A stretch of DNA of 64,000 nucleotides. Origin: Anianibacter sp965662745 (GTDB lineage: Bacteria > Pseudomonadota > Alphaproteobacteria > Rhodobacterales > Rhodobacteraceae). Shown here in pieces: positions 42,525-51,259 of the stretch; the first letter of the stretch is position 1, and every line of letters starts with the position of its first letter. The notes under the pieces were generated by a model. The model was not told the origin of the DNA. It made no database searches and saw nothing but the letters and a program-made list of their open reading frames with translations. Location: contig CBFIJK010000002.1 of assembly GCA_965662745.1 (NCBI GenBank), forward strand, positions 1 through 64,000, in the 5' to 3' direction. Position numbers and translations under genes: made by a program.

Positions 42525-43624
42525 CAGCCGATGGCGCCGCGATTCTCGCCGATCTGGCCGCGATGCAGCAGCAGGTGGTCAAGGATCACGCAGGCCATCA
42601 TCGCCTCGCCCACGGGAACCGCACGGATGCCGACGCAGGGGTCATGGCGGCCCTTCGTGATGATCTCTGTCTCTTCGCCCGACTTGGTGATCGTCTTGCG
42701 GGGCGTCAGGATCGAACTGGTCGGTTTGACCGCGAACCGCACGACAAGCTCTTGTCCTGTGGAAATCCCGCCCAGCACGCCGCCTGCGTGGTTCGAATTA
42801 TAGACCGGCCCGCCCGGCCCCATCGCGATCTCGTCCGCATTGGCGCTGCCGGTCAGTTCGGCGGCGGCCATACCGTCGCCGATTTCGACGCCCTTGACGG
42901 CATTGATCGACATCATCGCGGCGGCAAGGTCGGTGTCGATCTTGCCATAGACCGGCGCGCCAAGGCCCGCGGGCACGCCCCGCGCAGTCACTTCGATCAC
43001 CGCGCCGACGCTGTCGCCCGATTTGCGCAGATCGTCGAGATAGGCCGCCCAGTCTTCGGCGGCTTGCGCGTCAGGCACCCAGAAGGGATTGCGCGCGATC
43101 TCGTCCCAGTCGAACCGGGCCCGGTCGATCTTGTGCGGACCGATCTGCACCATGTATCCGGTGACAGAGATCCCCGGCAGGAACATTTCAAGCGCCGCCC
43201 GTGCCACCCCGCCCGCCGCCACACGCGCGGCCGTTTCACGCGCCGAAGACCGCCCGCCGCCCCGATAATCGCGGATGCCGTATTTCTGCCAATAGGTGAT
43301 ATCGGCATGACCGGGGCGGAATTTCTCGGCGATGTCGCCGTAATCCTTGGACCGCTGGTCTGTGTTGCGGATCATCAGCTGGATCGGCGTGCCGGTGGAT
43401 TGCCCCTCGAACACGCCGGACAGGATCTCGACCTCATCCGCTTCGCGGCGCTGGGTCGTATACTTGTTCTGCCCTGGCTTGCGCTTGTCGAGCCAGACCT
43501 GGATCGCCTCTGCCGTCACCGGAACACCGGGAGGGCAGCCATCAACGGTCGCGCCAAGCGCCGGACCATGGCTTTCGCCCCAGGTGGTGACGCGGAAGAG
43601 GTGGCCGAAACTGTTAAGGCTCAT
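42524..43624 (-). CDS. aroC: Chorismate synthase
   Basis: It makes chorismate from EPSP, the last step of the shikimate pathway, using reduced FMN. The 366-residue product has the three family signatures: GESHGPALGATVDGCPPGVP near residue 16, GGGRSSARETAARVAAGGVA near residue 121, and the C-terminal LTPRKTITKSGEE. An AAGGAG site lies upstream of the ATG. It is divergent from the riboswitch-controlled thi operon. Confidence 0.96.
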   Translation of the reverse strand: MSLNSFGHLFRVTTWGESHGPALGATVDGCPPGVPVTAEAIQVWLDKRKPGQNKYTTQRREADEVEILSGVFEGQSTGTPIQLMIRNTDQRSKDYGDIAEKFRPGHADITYWQKYGIRDYRGGGRSSARETAARVAAGGVARAALEMFLPGISVTGYMVQIGPHKIDRARFDWDEIARNPFWVPDAQAAEDWAAYLDDLRKSGDSVGAVIEVTARGVPAGLGAPVYGKIDTDLAAAMMSINAVKGVEIGDGMAAAELTGSANADEIAMGPGGPVYNSNHAGGVLGGISTGQELVVRFAVKPTSSILTPRKTITKSGEETEIITKGRHDPCVGIRAVPVGEAMMACVILDHLLLHRGQIGENRGAIG

Positions 43625-43723
43625 GGGGCAATTCTCCTTGGTGTCAGCGGTCTAGCGGGGCGCCCTCTGCGTCTCAAGCGGTTTCGCCTTGAAGGTCGCT
43701 GGGGTGGGGGCTACGTCATGAAA

Positions 43724-43816
43724 CACCTCGGGGTGGCCCAGCAAGGGCCTGAGATTGGGGAAATGCCCCCTCAACCCGTCGAACCTGAACCGGTTAACAC
43801 CGGCGGAGGGAAGGTG
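43724..43816 (+). ncRNA. TPP riboswitch (THI element)
   Basis: This is the classic thiamine-pyrophosphate aptamer. P1 pairs CACCT (43724-43728) with AGGTG (43812-43816); the core contains GGGCCTGAGA, then GAACCTGA, CCGGTTAACACCGGCG and GAGGGAA. It precedes thiBPQ by about 50 bp. TPP binding should lower expression of the transporter. Confidence 0.95.
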
Positions 43817-43824
43817 AATGGAGC

Positions 43825-43860
43825 TACTCCTCACTGACCGTCCGTCGCCCTGAAGGAGTA
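43825..43860 (+). promoter_or_regulatory. Riboswitch expression platform hiding the thiB ribosome site
   Basis: TACTCCTCA (43825-43833) is complementary to the ribosome-binding stretch TGAAGGAGTA (43851-43860), which ends five bases before the thiB ATG. No T-tract is seen, so TPP probably acts by blocking translation and not by terminating transcription. Confidence 0.65.
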
Positions 43861-43865
43861 TCACT

Positions 43866-44858
43866 ATGAGATTACCCATCATTGGCACGGCCCTGATTGC
43901 AACAACCCTACCGGCCTTTGCGCAGGACACGCCCACACTGACCGTCTACACCTATGAAAGCTTCGTCACCGACTGGGGCCCCGGCCCGCAGATCGAGGCG
44001 GATTTCGAGGCGGTCTGCGACTGCGACCTGAACTTCGTCGCCTCTGGCGACGGCGCATCGCTGCTGTCGCGTCTGCGGCTGGAAGGCGTGCGGACCGAGG
44101 CGGATGTCGTCCTTGGCCTAGACACGAACCTGACTGCCACCGCCGCCGAAACGGGTCTTTTTGCCCAGCATGGCATGGATGATACGGCGTTCGATCTTCC
44201 GGTCGAATGGGATGACGACATGTTCATTCCCTATGACTGGGGCTATTTCGCCTTCGTCTACGACCAGACGCGGATCGACAACGTGCCCTCGTCCATCGAA
44301 GAGCTGGCCGCCAGCGATCTCAGTATCGTCATTCAGGACCCCCGCTCGTCCACGCCGGGCCTTGGCCTCGTGATGTGGGTTGAAGCCGCCTATCAGGATC
44401 GCGCGTCCGAGATCTGGGGCGATCTGTCCGACAATATCGTCACCGTGACGAAGGGCTGGTCCGAGGCGTATGGCCTGTTTCTCGACGGTGAGGCTGACAT
44501 GGTCCTCAGCTACACGACCTCGCCCGCCTATCACATCATCGCGGAAGAGGATGATACCAAGGCCGCGGCCGCCTTCACCGAAGGCCATTACATGCAGATC
44601 GAGGTCTTGGGAAAGATCGCATCCACGGATGAGCCAGAGCTTGCAGATCAGTTCCTGGAATTCATGACCTCGGACATGGCGCAAAGCGTGTTGCCGACGA
44701 CCAACTGGATGTATCCCGCCGTGATGCCGGAAATGGGCCTGCCAGAAGGGTTTGGCGGCCTGGTCTCGCCCGAGTCCGCGCTGATCTTCCCGGCTGGAGA
44801 GGCGCAGAACCTGCGTGACAGCGCCATCGAGACCTGGCGTACCGCGCTTAGCCAGTGA
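43866..44858 (+). CDS. thiB: Thiamine ABC transporter substrate-binding protein
   Basis: A 330-residue periplasmic protein that captures thiamine or TPP. The signal peptide ends LPAFAQ, followed by TLTVYTYESFVTDWGPGPQI, the TbpA signature. DADVVLGLDTNL-like text (EADVVLGLDTNL), PYDWGYFAFVYD and MVLSYTTSPAYH are conserved. It is the first gene of thiBPQ and sits under a TPP riboswitch. Its stop overlaps the thiP start as TGATG. Confidence 0.95.
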   Translation: MRLPIIGTALIATTLPAFAQDTPTLTVYTYESFVTDWGPGPQIEADFEAVCDCDLNFVASGDGASLLSRLRLEGVRTEADVVLGLDTNLTATAAETGLFAQHGMDDTAFDLPVEWDDDMFIPYDWGYFAFVYDQTRIDNVPSSIEELAASDLSIVIQDPRSSTPGLGLVMWVEAAYQDRASEIWGDLSDNIVTVTKGWSEAYGLFLDGEADMVLSYTTSPAYHIIAEEDDTKAAAAFTEGHYMQIEVLGKIASTDEPELADQFLEFMTSDMAQSVLPTTNWMYPAVMPEMGLPEGFGGLVSPESALIFPAGEAQNLRDSAIETWRTALSQ

Positions 44859-46399
44859 TGCCGCGCTGGCCCGGCTGGGTCGCTGTCGGCCTGCTTCTTT
44901 GCCTGACGCTCGGAACGCTGCTCGCAGTGGCGGTCCGGGCCGAAGGCTGGGCGCGGCTTGGCCCGGCCGATCTGGCGGCGATCCGGTTCACGGTCCTGCA
45001 AGCCGGGCTTTCGGCGCTGCTCAGCTGTCTTGCCGCGATCCCGGTCGCGCGAGCACTCGCACGGCGTAGCTTTCCCGGCGCGGGCGCGCTTGTGACGCTT
45101 CTCGGCGCGCCGTTCATCCTGCCGGTGATCGTCGCAGTTCTGGGCCTTCTGTCGGTCTTCGGGCGAAACGGCCTTGTCTCGCAGGCACTCGGCGTCTTCG
45201 GGATGGAGCCGATCAGCATATACGGCCTGACTGGCGTCGTTCTGGCACATGTGTTCTTCAACATGCCGCTCGCCACGCGCTTCATCCTGCAAGGCTGGCA
45301 CGGCATCCCGTCCGAACGCTTCCGCCTTGCCGCATCGCTTGGGTTCTCGCCCAGCGACACCCAACGGTTTCTCGAATGGCCGATGTTGCGCGCCACACTG
45401 CCGGGAACGTTCCTGATCATATTCCTGCTCTGCACTACCAGCTTTGCCGTCGCCCTCGCGCTTGGGGGCGGGCCAAAGGCGACGACGGTAGAGCTGGCGA
45501 TCTACCAAGCGTTCCGGCTGGAGTTCGACCTGTCCCGCGCGGCGCTGCTGGCGCTGGTTCAGGTCGCGATCTGCGCTTTGGCGGCAGCGCTCGCCTTCCG
45601 CGTGGCGCTGCCCGCCGGCTTTGGTGCGGGGATGGACCGAGCGCGGCGGCGCTGGGACGCTGGTAGCTGGGCGCTTCGGGGTCTTGACGCCCTCGCGATC
45701 ATTGCGGCGGCGCTGTTTCTAATTGTGCCGCTGGCCATGGTCGTGGCGAGGGGTGTGCCCGGATTGATGGACCTCGACAGCGCAATCCTAGGCGCGGCGT
45801 GGCGGTCGATCTGGGTTGCCGGGCTGTCGACGGCGATGACGGGTGTCGCCGCCTTGTCCATCGCGCTTCTGGTGCAATCGCTGAGGCGCGGATCGCGGCT
45901 GGTCGAGGCGGTGGGATACCTGTCCATCGCCGCTTCTCCGCTGGTGATCGGCACAGGGCTGTTCATCGTGATCTTCCCCTTCGCGTCGCCCATCGCCTTC
46001 GCGCTTCCGGTCACGGCGCTCGTGAACACGGCGATGAGCCTGCCTTTCGCTCTGCGCGCCCTCGTGCCCGCGCTGGCCGAGGCAGAGGCGGCGCATGGAC
46101 GCCTTGCCGACAGTCTTGGCCTGACGGGTTGGGCGCGGCTGCGATTGTTCCTTCTGCCGCGTCTCAGGCGGCCTCTGGGCTTTGCGCTGGGGCTCGCAGC
46201 GGCGCTGTCGATGGGGGATCTCGGGGTAATCGCGCTATTTGCGGACCCAAGCGATGTGACCTTGCCGCTGCTTCTTTATCAGCAGATGGCGACCTACCGG
46301 ATGCAAGATGCGGGCGCGTCGGCGCTTGTGCTTCTTGGGATCAGTATGCTGGCATTCTGGGCCTTCGACCGAGGGGGGCGTATTCGTGCTGACGTTTGA
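44858..46399 (+). CDS. thiP: Thiamine ABC transporter permease
   Basis: A 513-residue inner-membrane permease with two fused transport halves and about twelve helices. EAA-type cytoplasmic loops, where the ATPase docks, appear in each half: RFRLAASLGFSPSDTQRFLE near residue 150 and AHGRLADSLGLTGWARLRLF near residue 410. The ATG at 44858 follows a GTG at 44855; both overlap thiB. It overlaps thiQ by 14 bp. Confidence 0.94.
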   Translation: MPRWPGWVAVGLLLCLTLGTLLAVAVRAEGWARLGPADLAAIRFTVLQAGLSALLSCLAAIPVARALARRSFPGAGALVTLLGAPFILPVIVAVLGLLSVFGRNGLVSQALGVFGMEPISIYGLTGVVLAHVFFNMPLATRFILQGWHGIPSERFRLAASLGFSPSDTQRFLEWPMLRATLPGTFLIIFLLCTTSFAVALALGGGPKATTVELAIYQAFRLEFDLSRAALLALVQVAICALAAALAFRVALPAGFGAGMDRARRRWDAGSWALRGLDALAIIAAALFLIVPLAMVVARGVPGLMDLDSAILGAAWRSIWVAGLSTAMTGVAALSIALLVQSLRRGSRLVEAVGYLSIAASPLVIGTGLFIVIFPFASPIAFALPVTALVNTAMSLPFALRALVPALAEAEAAHGRLADSLGLTGWARLRLFLLPRLRRPLGFALGLAAALSMGDLGVIALFADPSDVTLPLLLYQQMATYRMQDAGASALVLLGISMLAFWAFDRGGRIRADV

Positions 46400-47081
46400 G
46401 GATCTGACGATCACGCAAGGCGACTTTATCCTACGCGCCGCGTTCGATCTGCCCGAGGGCGCGAAAGCGTCCATAATCGGGCCGTCGGGCGCGGGGAAAT
46501 CGACTCTCTTGTCGGTGATCGCGGGGTTTCTGGAGCCTTCGGCGGGCCGCGTCCTCTGGCGCGGCGCGGATCTTGAGGGCAAACCACCCGGAGAGCGCCC
46601 TGTGTCGATCCTGTTTCAGGACAACAACCTGTTTCCGCATCTAACCGCGTTCCAGAACGTCGCCCTGGGCATCAATCCATCGCTTCGCTTGTCCGCGCAG
46701 GACCGCGACAAGGCCGAAGACGCGCTGACCCGTGTGGGGCTGGATGGCTTGGGCAATCGCAAACCCGCCGCCCTGTCCGGCGGTCAGCAAAGCCGCGTCG
46801 CGCTGGCCCGTGCGCTCTTGCGGGACAAGCCGGTGCTGCTGCTTGACGAGCCGTTCGCGGCGCTTGGTCCTGGACTGCGCAGCGAAATGCTCGATCTGGT
46901 GCGCACTCTGGTCGATGAAACAGGCGCAACGATGCTGATGGTCAGCCATGATCCCGAGGACGCGAAAGAGCTGGATGGGGTGACCATCGTCGTGTCGGAC
47001 GGCATCGCCGCACCGCCCGTGAAAACGGCGGCGCTGTTTGATGCGCCGCCGCCGGGTCTTGCGAAATATCTGGGTCTTTAG
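46386..47081 (+). CDS. thiQ: Thiamine ABC transporter ATP-binding protein
   Basis: The ATPase that powers thiamine import. The 231-residue product begins at GTG 46386 as LTFEDLTITQGDFILRAAFD, matching ThiQ length. Walker A is GPSGAGKST near residue 34, the signature LSGGQQSRVALARAL near residue 131, and Walker B LLLLDEPFAAL near residue 153. The frame runs open to 46308, but that sequence belongs to thiP. It overlaps the convergent thioredoxin gene by 4 bp. Confidence 0.95.
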   Translation: MLTFEDLTITQGDFILRAAFDLPEGAKASIIGPSGAGKSTLLSVIAGFLEPSAGRVLWRGADLEGKPPGERPVSILFQDNNLFPHLTAFQNVALGINPSLRLSAQDRDKAEDALTRVGLDGLGNRKPAALSGGQQSRVALARALLRDKPVLLLDEPFAALGPGLRSEMLDLVRTLVDETGATMLMVSHDPEDAKELDGVTIVVSDGIAAPPVKTAALFDAPPPGLAKYLGL

Positions 47082-47485
47082 GCAGTGGCGGCCTGAAGCG
47101 CAGTGTCCATCAGGGCCTTGATCTGATCGCGCGAGGTGCCCGCGACGATGCGGCCAAGCTCCTGATCGCCCTTCAGCACAATCAGGGTCGAGCGGCGCGG
47201 AACGCCGTAGCGCGTGGTGATCGGCGCACTGCGATAGGCGTCCCAGTCCACGTTGATGAACGTGATCTGCGCATCATAGGCCGGGTTCTCGGACCGCAGG
47301 GCGTTGATGACCCGTTCCTGCGCGGCGCAGGTGGTGCACCAGCTGGCCTTGTAGTCCAGGAAAACGGTTTTGCCTTCGGCCAGGGCCGCGTCGACCGCGC
47401 CTTCGGTATATTCGATGGCAGCGCGCGCCATAGGCGCAAGGACCAGTGCGGCGGCTGTGGTGGCAAGGAAGGAACGACGGTTCAT
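47078..47485 (-). CDS. Tat-exported thioredoxin-like protein
   Basis: A 135-residue thioredoxin-fold protein. The N-terminus NRRSFLATTAAALVLAP is a twin-arginine signal. The redox site is KASWCTTCAAQE near residue 52, and the cis-Pro segment YGVPRRSTLIVL follows. A CcdA-type membrane protein is encoded 22 bp upstream on the same strand, which would supply electrons across the membrane. The target may be cytochrome c maturation, sulfur oxidation or methionine repair. Confidence 0.87.
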   Translation of the reverse strand: MNRRSFLATTAAALVLAPMARAAIEYTEGAVDAALAEGKTVFLDYKASWCTTCAAQERVINALRSENPAYDAQITFINVDWDAYRSAPITTRYGVPRRSTLIVLKGDQELGRIVAGTSRDQIKALMDTALQAATA

Positions 47486-47507
47486 TGGGGCAACTCCTGA
47501 GGTCGGG

Positions 47508-48221
47508 TTAAAGGGAAACGGAAAGGTCGATCAGCCAGGGCGGCAGGTTCTGGATCGCCCAGATCTCAACCATGTGGTGAACGCGCAGCAGGATGCCGAT
47601 GCCAACGGCGACAAAGACAATACCGAGGATCGGTTTGGCCCGCATGGCAATGGCGCGCATGGCGGCTTGACGGCGTTGGATGACCGATCGGGCGCCGTAG
47701 CCAAGAAGCAGGATGACAGTGGACACGCCCGCCGCGAAGCCGACCATGATCAGTGTGGCAAGGATCAGGCTTTCGCCCTGGCTGGCCAGCGAGATCGCTC
47801 CGCCAAGCGTCGGGCCGATACAAGGGCTCCACACAGCGCCAAGCAGCATGCCGCCTAGGAATTGGCCGCGCAGGCCGGACCGGTCGATGCCGTCCATCCC
47901 CGTGTCCGCGCGCGCCGAGACTCCGGCGGTTGCCGTGGCAAAGCTTTCGGAAAAGCGCGGCACCAGAAGCACGACACCGAAACCGATCATCAGCACCGCG
48001 CCCGCGTCCGAGATCATCTCTGGCGTCAAGCCAAGAGAGCGGCCCGCGACGGTAACCAGCATTCCCAAGGCGACAAAAGACAGGCTCATCCCCGCGGCGA
48101 CGGCCAGCGGCCCCGCCTTGTGGGCTTGAACGGCCGTGGCCAGCACGATCGGAAGGATCGGCAGGACACACGGGTTGATGAGCGTCAGCACGCCCGCGCC
48201 ATATGCGAACAGGATTTCCAT
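47508..48221 (-). CDS. CcdA/DsbD-like transmembrane electron carrier
   Basis: A 237-residue inner-membrane protein that moves reducing power from cytoplasmic thioredoxin to the periplasm. Six hydrophobic helices are seen. The two redox Cys lie in LINPCVLPILPIV near residue 18 and in LGAVWSPCIGPTLGGAI near residue 138. ATG 48221 gives the usual CcdA start MEILFAYGAGVLTL; a GTG at 48269 is possible. It pairs with the Tat-exported thioredoxin gene downstream. Confidence 0.88.
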   Translation of the reverse strand: MEILFAYGAGVLTLINPCVLPILPIVLATAVQAHKAGPLAVAAGMSLSFVALGMLVTVAGRSLGLTPEMISDAGAVLMIGFGVVLLVPRFSESFATATAGVSARADTGMDGIDRSGLRGQFLGGMLLGAVWSPCIGPTLGGAISLASQGESLILATLIMVGFAAGVSTVILLLGYGARSVIQRRQAAMRAIAMRAKPILGIVFVAVGIGILLRVHHMVEIWAIQNLPPWLIDLSVSL

Positions 48222-48305
48222 ATGCGGCAAAATGACAGAGCTTTCCGCAAAGTCATCCAACGTTTTCACCGCGCGCTGTCACATCGCCGTCAGGAAATTG
48301 AAACG

Positions 48306-49181
48306 TCAGGCACGCTTGGCTTCGACCTTGGACAGCTGCACTGCAAGGATCCCCAGTGCGATGATGCCGACGCCCACCGCGTCGATCCAACCCATTGCCT
48401 CGCCGAGCAACAGCGCCGCGATGGCGACGCCGAAGGGCGGGGTGAGGAAGTGGAAGGTCGCGGCGCGCACCGCCCCGATGCGGTTCACCAGAAGGAACCA
48501 CACCCATGTGGCGGCAAGACCGGGGATAAGCGTGGTGTATGCAAAGGCAAACCCCATGCGCCAAGTCCAGTTCACATCCCAGCTTTCGGTGGCCAGCGCG
48601 TAGACGCTGAGGATCGAGGCGCCGACCAGCATCTGAAGCCCGACGATCATCAGAAGGTTCCCGCCCCCCGACGCGCCGCGCACGGCGAGCGTGGCGATGG
48701 TCAGCGCGACGACACCCGCGATGCAGAGCGCAACGCCAATGAGATCGGCCCCGCCCGACAGGCGCGAGCCCATGATCAGTGCGACACCGGCAACGCCCGC
48801 AACAAGGCCCGACAGGCCAAGGGGGCGGGTTCGTTCACCCAGGAACGCCCAGCCCGCGAAGGCAACCAGAAGCGGCATTGTCGATGCGATGATCGCCGCC
48901 AGAGATGCCTCGACCGTCTGCATCGCGACAAAGTTCAGGCCGAGATAAAGCGCGTTCTGGCACAGGCCGAAGATGATCGTCGCGCGCCATTGCAGGGGGT
49001 CCAGCCGGATCCGCTGGCCCAGCGCATAGGCGATCGCGATGCCCAGAAAGCCCGATATCCAAAAGCGGATCGCAAGCGCGGTAATCGGCGGGGCGTCCGC
49101 CACGATCATCCGGGCCGACGTGAAGGCCGAAGCCCACATTATCGCAAAGGCTACGCCCATGGCGATCGCGCGAATATCCAT
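48306..49181 (-). CDS. EamA/DMT family transporter
   Basis: A 291-residue inner-membrane protein with ten helices in two EamA repeats (MGVAFAIMWASAFTSARMIV; LIGVALCIAGVVALTIATL). Conserved motifs include ALAIRFWISGF, ASTMPLLVAFAGWAFLGE and FLTPPFGVAIAALLLGE. Members move amino acids or other metabolites, often outward; the substrate is unknown. ATG 49181 was chosen over 49217, which has no helix sequence. Confidence 0.9.
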   Translation of the reverse strand: MDIRAIAMGVAFAIMWASAFTSARMIVADAPPITALAIRFWISGFLGIAIAYALGQRIRLDPLQWRATIIFGLCQNALYLGLNFVAMQTVEASLAAIIASTMPLLVAFAGWAFLGERTRPLGLSGLVAGVAGVALIMGSRLSGGADLIGVALCIAGVVALTIATLAVRGASGGGNLLMIVGLQMLVGASILSVYALATESWDVNWTWRMGFAFAYTTLIPGLAATWVWFLLVNRIGAVRAATFHFLTPPFGVAIAALLLGEAMGWIDAVGVGIIALGILAVQLSKVEAKRA

Positions 49182-49202
49182 CCGGGTGTCCTGTCTCAAA
49201 GG

Positions 49203-49226
49203 AAAAGGGCTGCCCAAAGGCAGCCC
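49203..49226 (-). terminator. Rho-independent terminator of the HU gene
   Basis: On the minus strand GGGCTGCC-TTTG-GGCAGCCC (49226-49207) is followed by TTTT. It lies 27 bp after the HU stop. Confidence 0.88.
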
Positions 49227-49252
49227 CGATATCGAAAGGTCGTTTGGACCGA

Positions 49253-49540
49253 TCAGCCGTTCACGCTGTCCTTCAGCGCTTTGGCGATGGTCATCTTCAC
49301 GACTTTGTCCGCTTCTTTCTTGATCTGCTCACCGGTGGCGGGGTTGCGAACCATACGCTCGGGGCGCTCGCGGCAGTAGATCTTGCCAACGCCGGGAAGG
49401 GTCACGGCGCCGCCGTTCGACACTTCTTTGGTGATGACCGAAACGATCGCATCCAGAGCTGCGGATGCGTTTTTCTTGTCGGAATCCATCTCATCGGCAA
49501 GCGCCGCGACAAGTTGGGTTTTGGTCATGGGTTTTGACAT
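49253..49540 (-). CDS. HU family DNA-binding protein
   Basis: A 95-residue nucleoid protein that bends DNA as a dimer. MTKTQLVAALADEMDSDKKN forms the helical base, and VTLPGVGKIYCRERPERMVRNPATGE carries the beta arm with the intercalating Pro (RNPATGE). A GAGGAG ribosome site and a strong terminator bracket it as a single-gene unit. Met1 or Met5 could be the start. HU is more likely than IHF because the sequence lacks IHF-specific features. Confidence 0.93.
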   Translation of the reverse strand: MSKPMTKTQLVAALADEMDSDKKNASAALDAIVSVITKEVSNGGAVTLPGVGKIYCRERPERMVRNPATGEQIKKEADKVVKMTIAKALKDSVNG

Positions 49541-49669
49541 TTCTCGTGTCTCCTCGCACTGTCCCGATTGGGGGCCGGGTATACTGTCTTGTTTTTCCGT
49601 GGGTCACACAACTGAATGTGGCCCGAAAACGCAAGCCGATTTGCGCAAAACAAGCGATAATTCACCGAT

Positions 49670-51175
49670 TCATAGGAACGCGGTCTCTTCAAAGCTGCGC
49701 AACTTACGCGAATGTATCCGTTCGAGTGGCATTTCGCGCAGCTTCTCCATTGCGCGGATGCCGATTTGCAGATGGCGGGCCACCTGCGCCTTGTAGAAAT
49801 CCGATGCCATGCCGGGCAGTTTCAGTTCCCCGTGCAGCGGTTTGTCAGACACACAAAGCAATGTTCCATAGGGCACGCGAAAGCGGAATCCGTTCGCGGC
49901 GATGGTCGCAGATTCCATGTCCAGTGCGATAGCGCGGCTTTGGCTGAGGCGCTGCACCGGGCCGGACTGATCGCGCAACTCCCAGTTGCGGTTGTCGATC
50001 GTGGCTACGGTCCCGGTGCGCATGATCCGCTTGAGCTCATACCCCTCAAGTGCCGTTACGTCCTCGACCGCGTCTTCCAGTGCGATCTGGATTTCAGCGA
50101 GCGGCGGAATCGGAACCCAGACCGGCAAATCGTCGTCGAGGACGTGATCTTCGCGCAGATATCCATGGGCGAGCACGAAATCACCAAGCCTCTGGCTGTT
50201 CCGCAAACCCGCGCAATGGCCGACCATCAGCCAGGCATGTGGCCTCAGAACGGCGATATGATCGGTCGCGGTCTTCGCGTTCGACGGGCCGACGCCGATA
50301 TTCACCAGCGTTACGCCACCATTGTTGGGGCGCTTGAGGTGATAGGTCGGCATCTGCGGCAGCTTGGCCGGGATCGGCATGGCGCCATGGGGGTCGGTCA
50401 GGACGGCGTTACCGGGGCCTACGAACTCGGTATAGCCCGACTCGGGATCGGCAAGCGCGGCGCGGGCATAGGCCTCGAATTCCTCGACATAGAACTGGTA
50501 GTTCGTGAACAGAACGTGGTTCTGGAAATGCTCTGGCGTGGTGGCCGTGTAATGCGACAGCCGGGCAAGCGAATAGTCCACGCGCTGGGCGGTAAAAGGC
50601 GCAAGCGGATGGGCCCCGTCAGCGTATTGAAATCCGTAGCCATTGACGATGTCATCATTGGTCGTTGTCAGATCCGGCACGTCGAACACGTCGCGCAGCG
50701 GAAAATCGAGCGCTCCTTCCTGCGGAACGGACACTCCCGGATCGACGGCGAAATGTACCGGCATCGGGGTGTCGGACACGGCCACCGTCACCGGAACCTT
50801 GTGGTTCTCGATCAGCAAAGAAATTTGCTGAATCAGGTAGTTCTCGAACAGGTCAGGCCGCGTGATCGTCGCACAATAAGTGCCAGGGACCGCAACATGA
50901 CCAAAGCTGAGGCGGTTATCCGTCTCGGCATAGCTGGTCGTCGTAATGCGAACCTCGGGGTAGAACGCCCGAAAGCGCGATGTGGGTGCATCCCCGAACA
51001 GGGTGGTGGCGAACCTGTCCGACAGAAAGGCGCGCGCGGCGTCATAGATCTCGCGCAGGCGGTCCACGGCTTGCCGGGCATCCGTGAATTCCTGCGGCCC
51101 GGGCACCTGCGGCGTCTCGATGGGCAGGTTGCGCGCGGGCGGGGACATCGGCGTCGGAGTCGGTAACTTGGTCAT
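49670..51175 (-). CDS. amn: AMP nucleosidase
   Basis: It splits AMP into adenine and ribose 5-phosphate, regulating the adenylate pool. The 501-residue product has the Amn N-terminal domain (RFRAFYPEVRITTTSYAETD, residues 67-86) and a C-terminal nucleoside-phosphorylase-like domain with NIGVGPSNAKTATDHI, WLMVGHCAGLRNSQRLGDFV and the ribose-binding ALDMESATIAANGFRFRVP. The length is right for the enzyme. The ATG at 51175 was used; Met10 is an alternative. Confidence 0.94.
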   Translation of the reverse strand: MTKLPTPTPMSPPARNLPIETPQVPGPQEFTDARQAVDRLREIYDAARAFLSDRFATTLFGDAPTSRFRAFYPEVRITTTSYAETDNRLSFGHVAVPGTYCATITRPDLFENYLIQQISLLIENHKVPVTVAVSDTPMPVHFAVDPGVSVPQEGALDFPLRDVFDVPDLTTTNDDIVNGYGFQYADGAHPLAPFTAQRVDYSLARLSHYTATTPEHFQNHVLFTNYQFYVEEFEAYARAALADPESGYTEFVGPGNAVLTDPHGAMPIPAKLPQMPTYHLKRPNNGGVTLVNIGVGPSNAKTATDHIAVLRPHAWLMVGHCAGLRNSQRLGDFVLAHGYLREDHVLDDDLPVWVPIPPLAEIQIALEDAVEDVTALEGYELKRIMRTGTVATIDNRNWELRDQSGPVQRLSQSRAIALDMESATIAANGFRFRVPYGTLLCVSDKPLHGELKLPGMASDFYKAQVARHLQIGIRAMEKLREMPLERIHSRKLRSFEETAFL

Positions 51176-51259
51176 GGCGCATTTCCATCTTTCCCGGGGG
51201 GTGTTGCAACAGGAATGTCGCGGGAACCGGGGGGCATTGCCGCGTGTTTGTGCCCTGCC

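Noticed and set aside
47862..49379. A 505-codon plus-strand frame opposite ccdA and the EamA gene
   Set aside because: It reads through two well-supported genes on the other strand and has charged low-complexity text typical of a shadow.
49712..51166. Plus-strand frame of 484 codons opposite amn
   Set aside because: AMP nucleosidase on the minus strand is unmistakable; the opposite frame has no family sequence.
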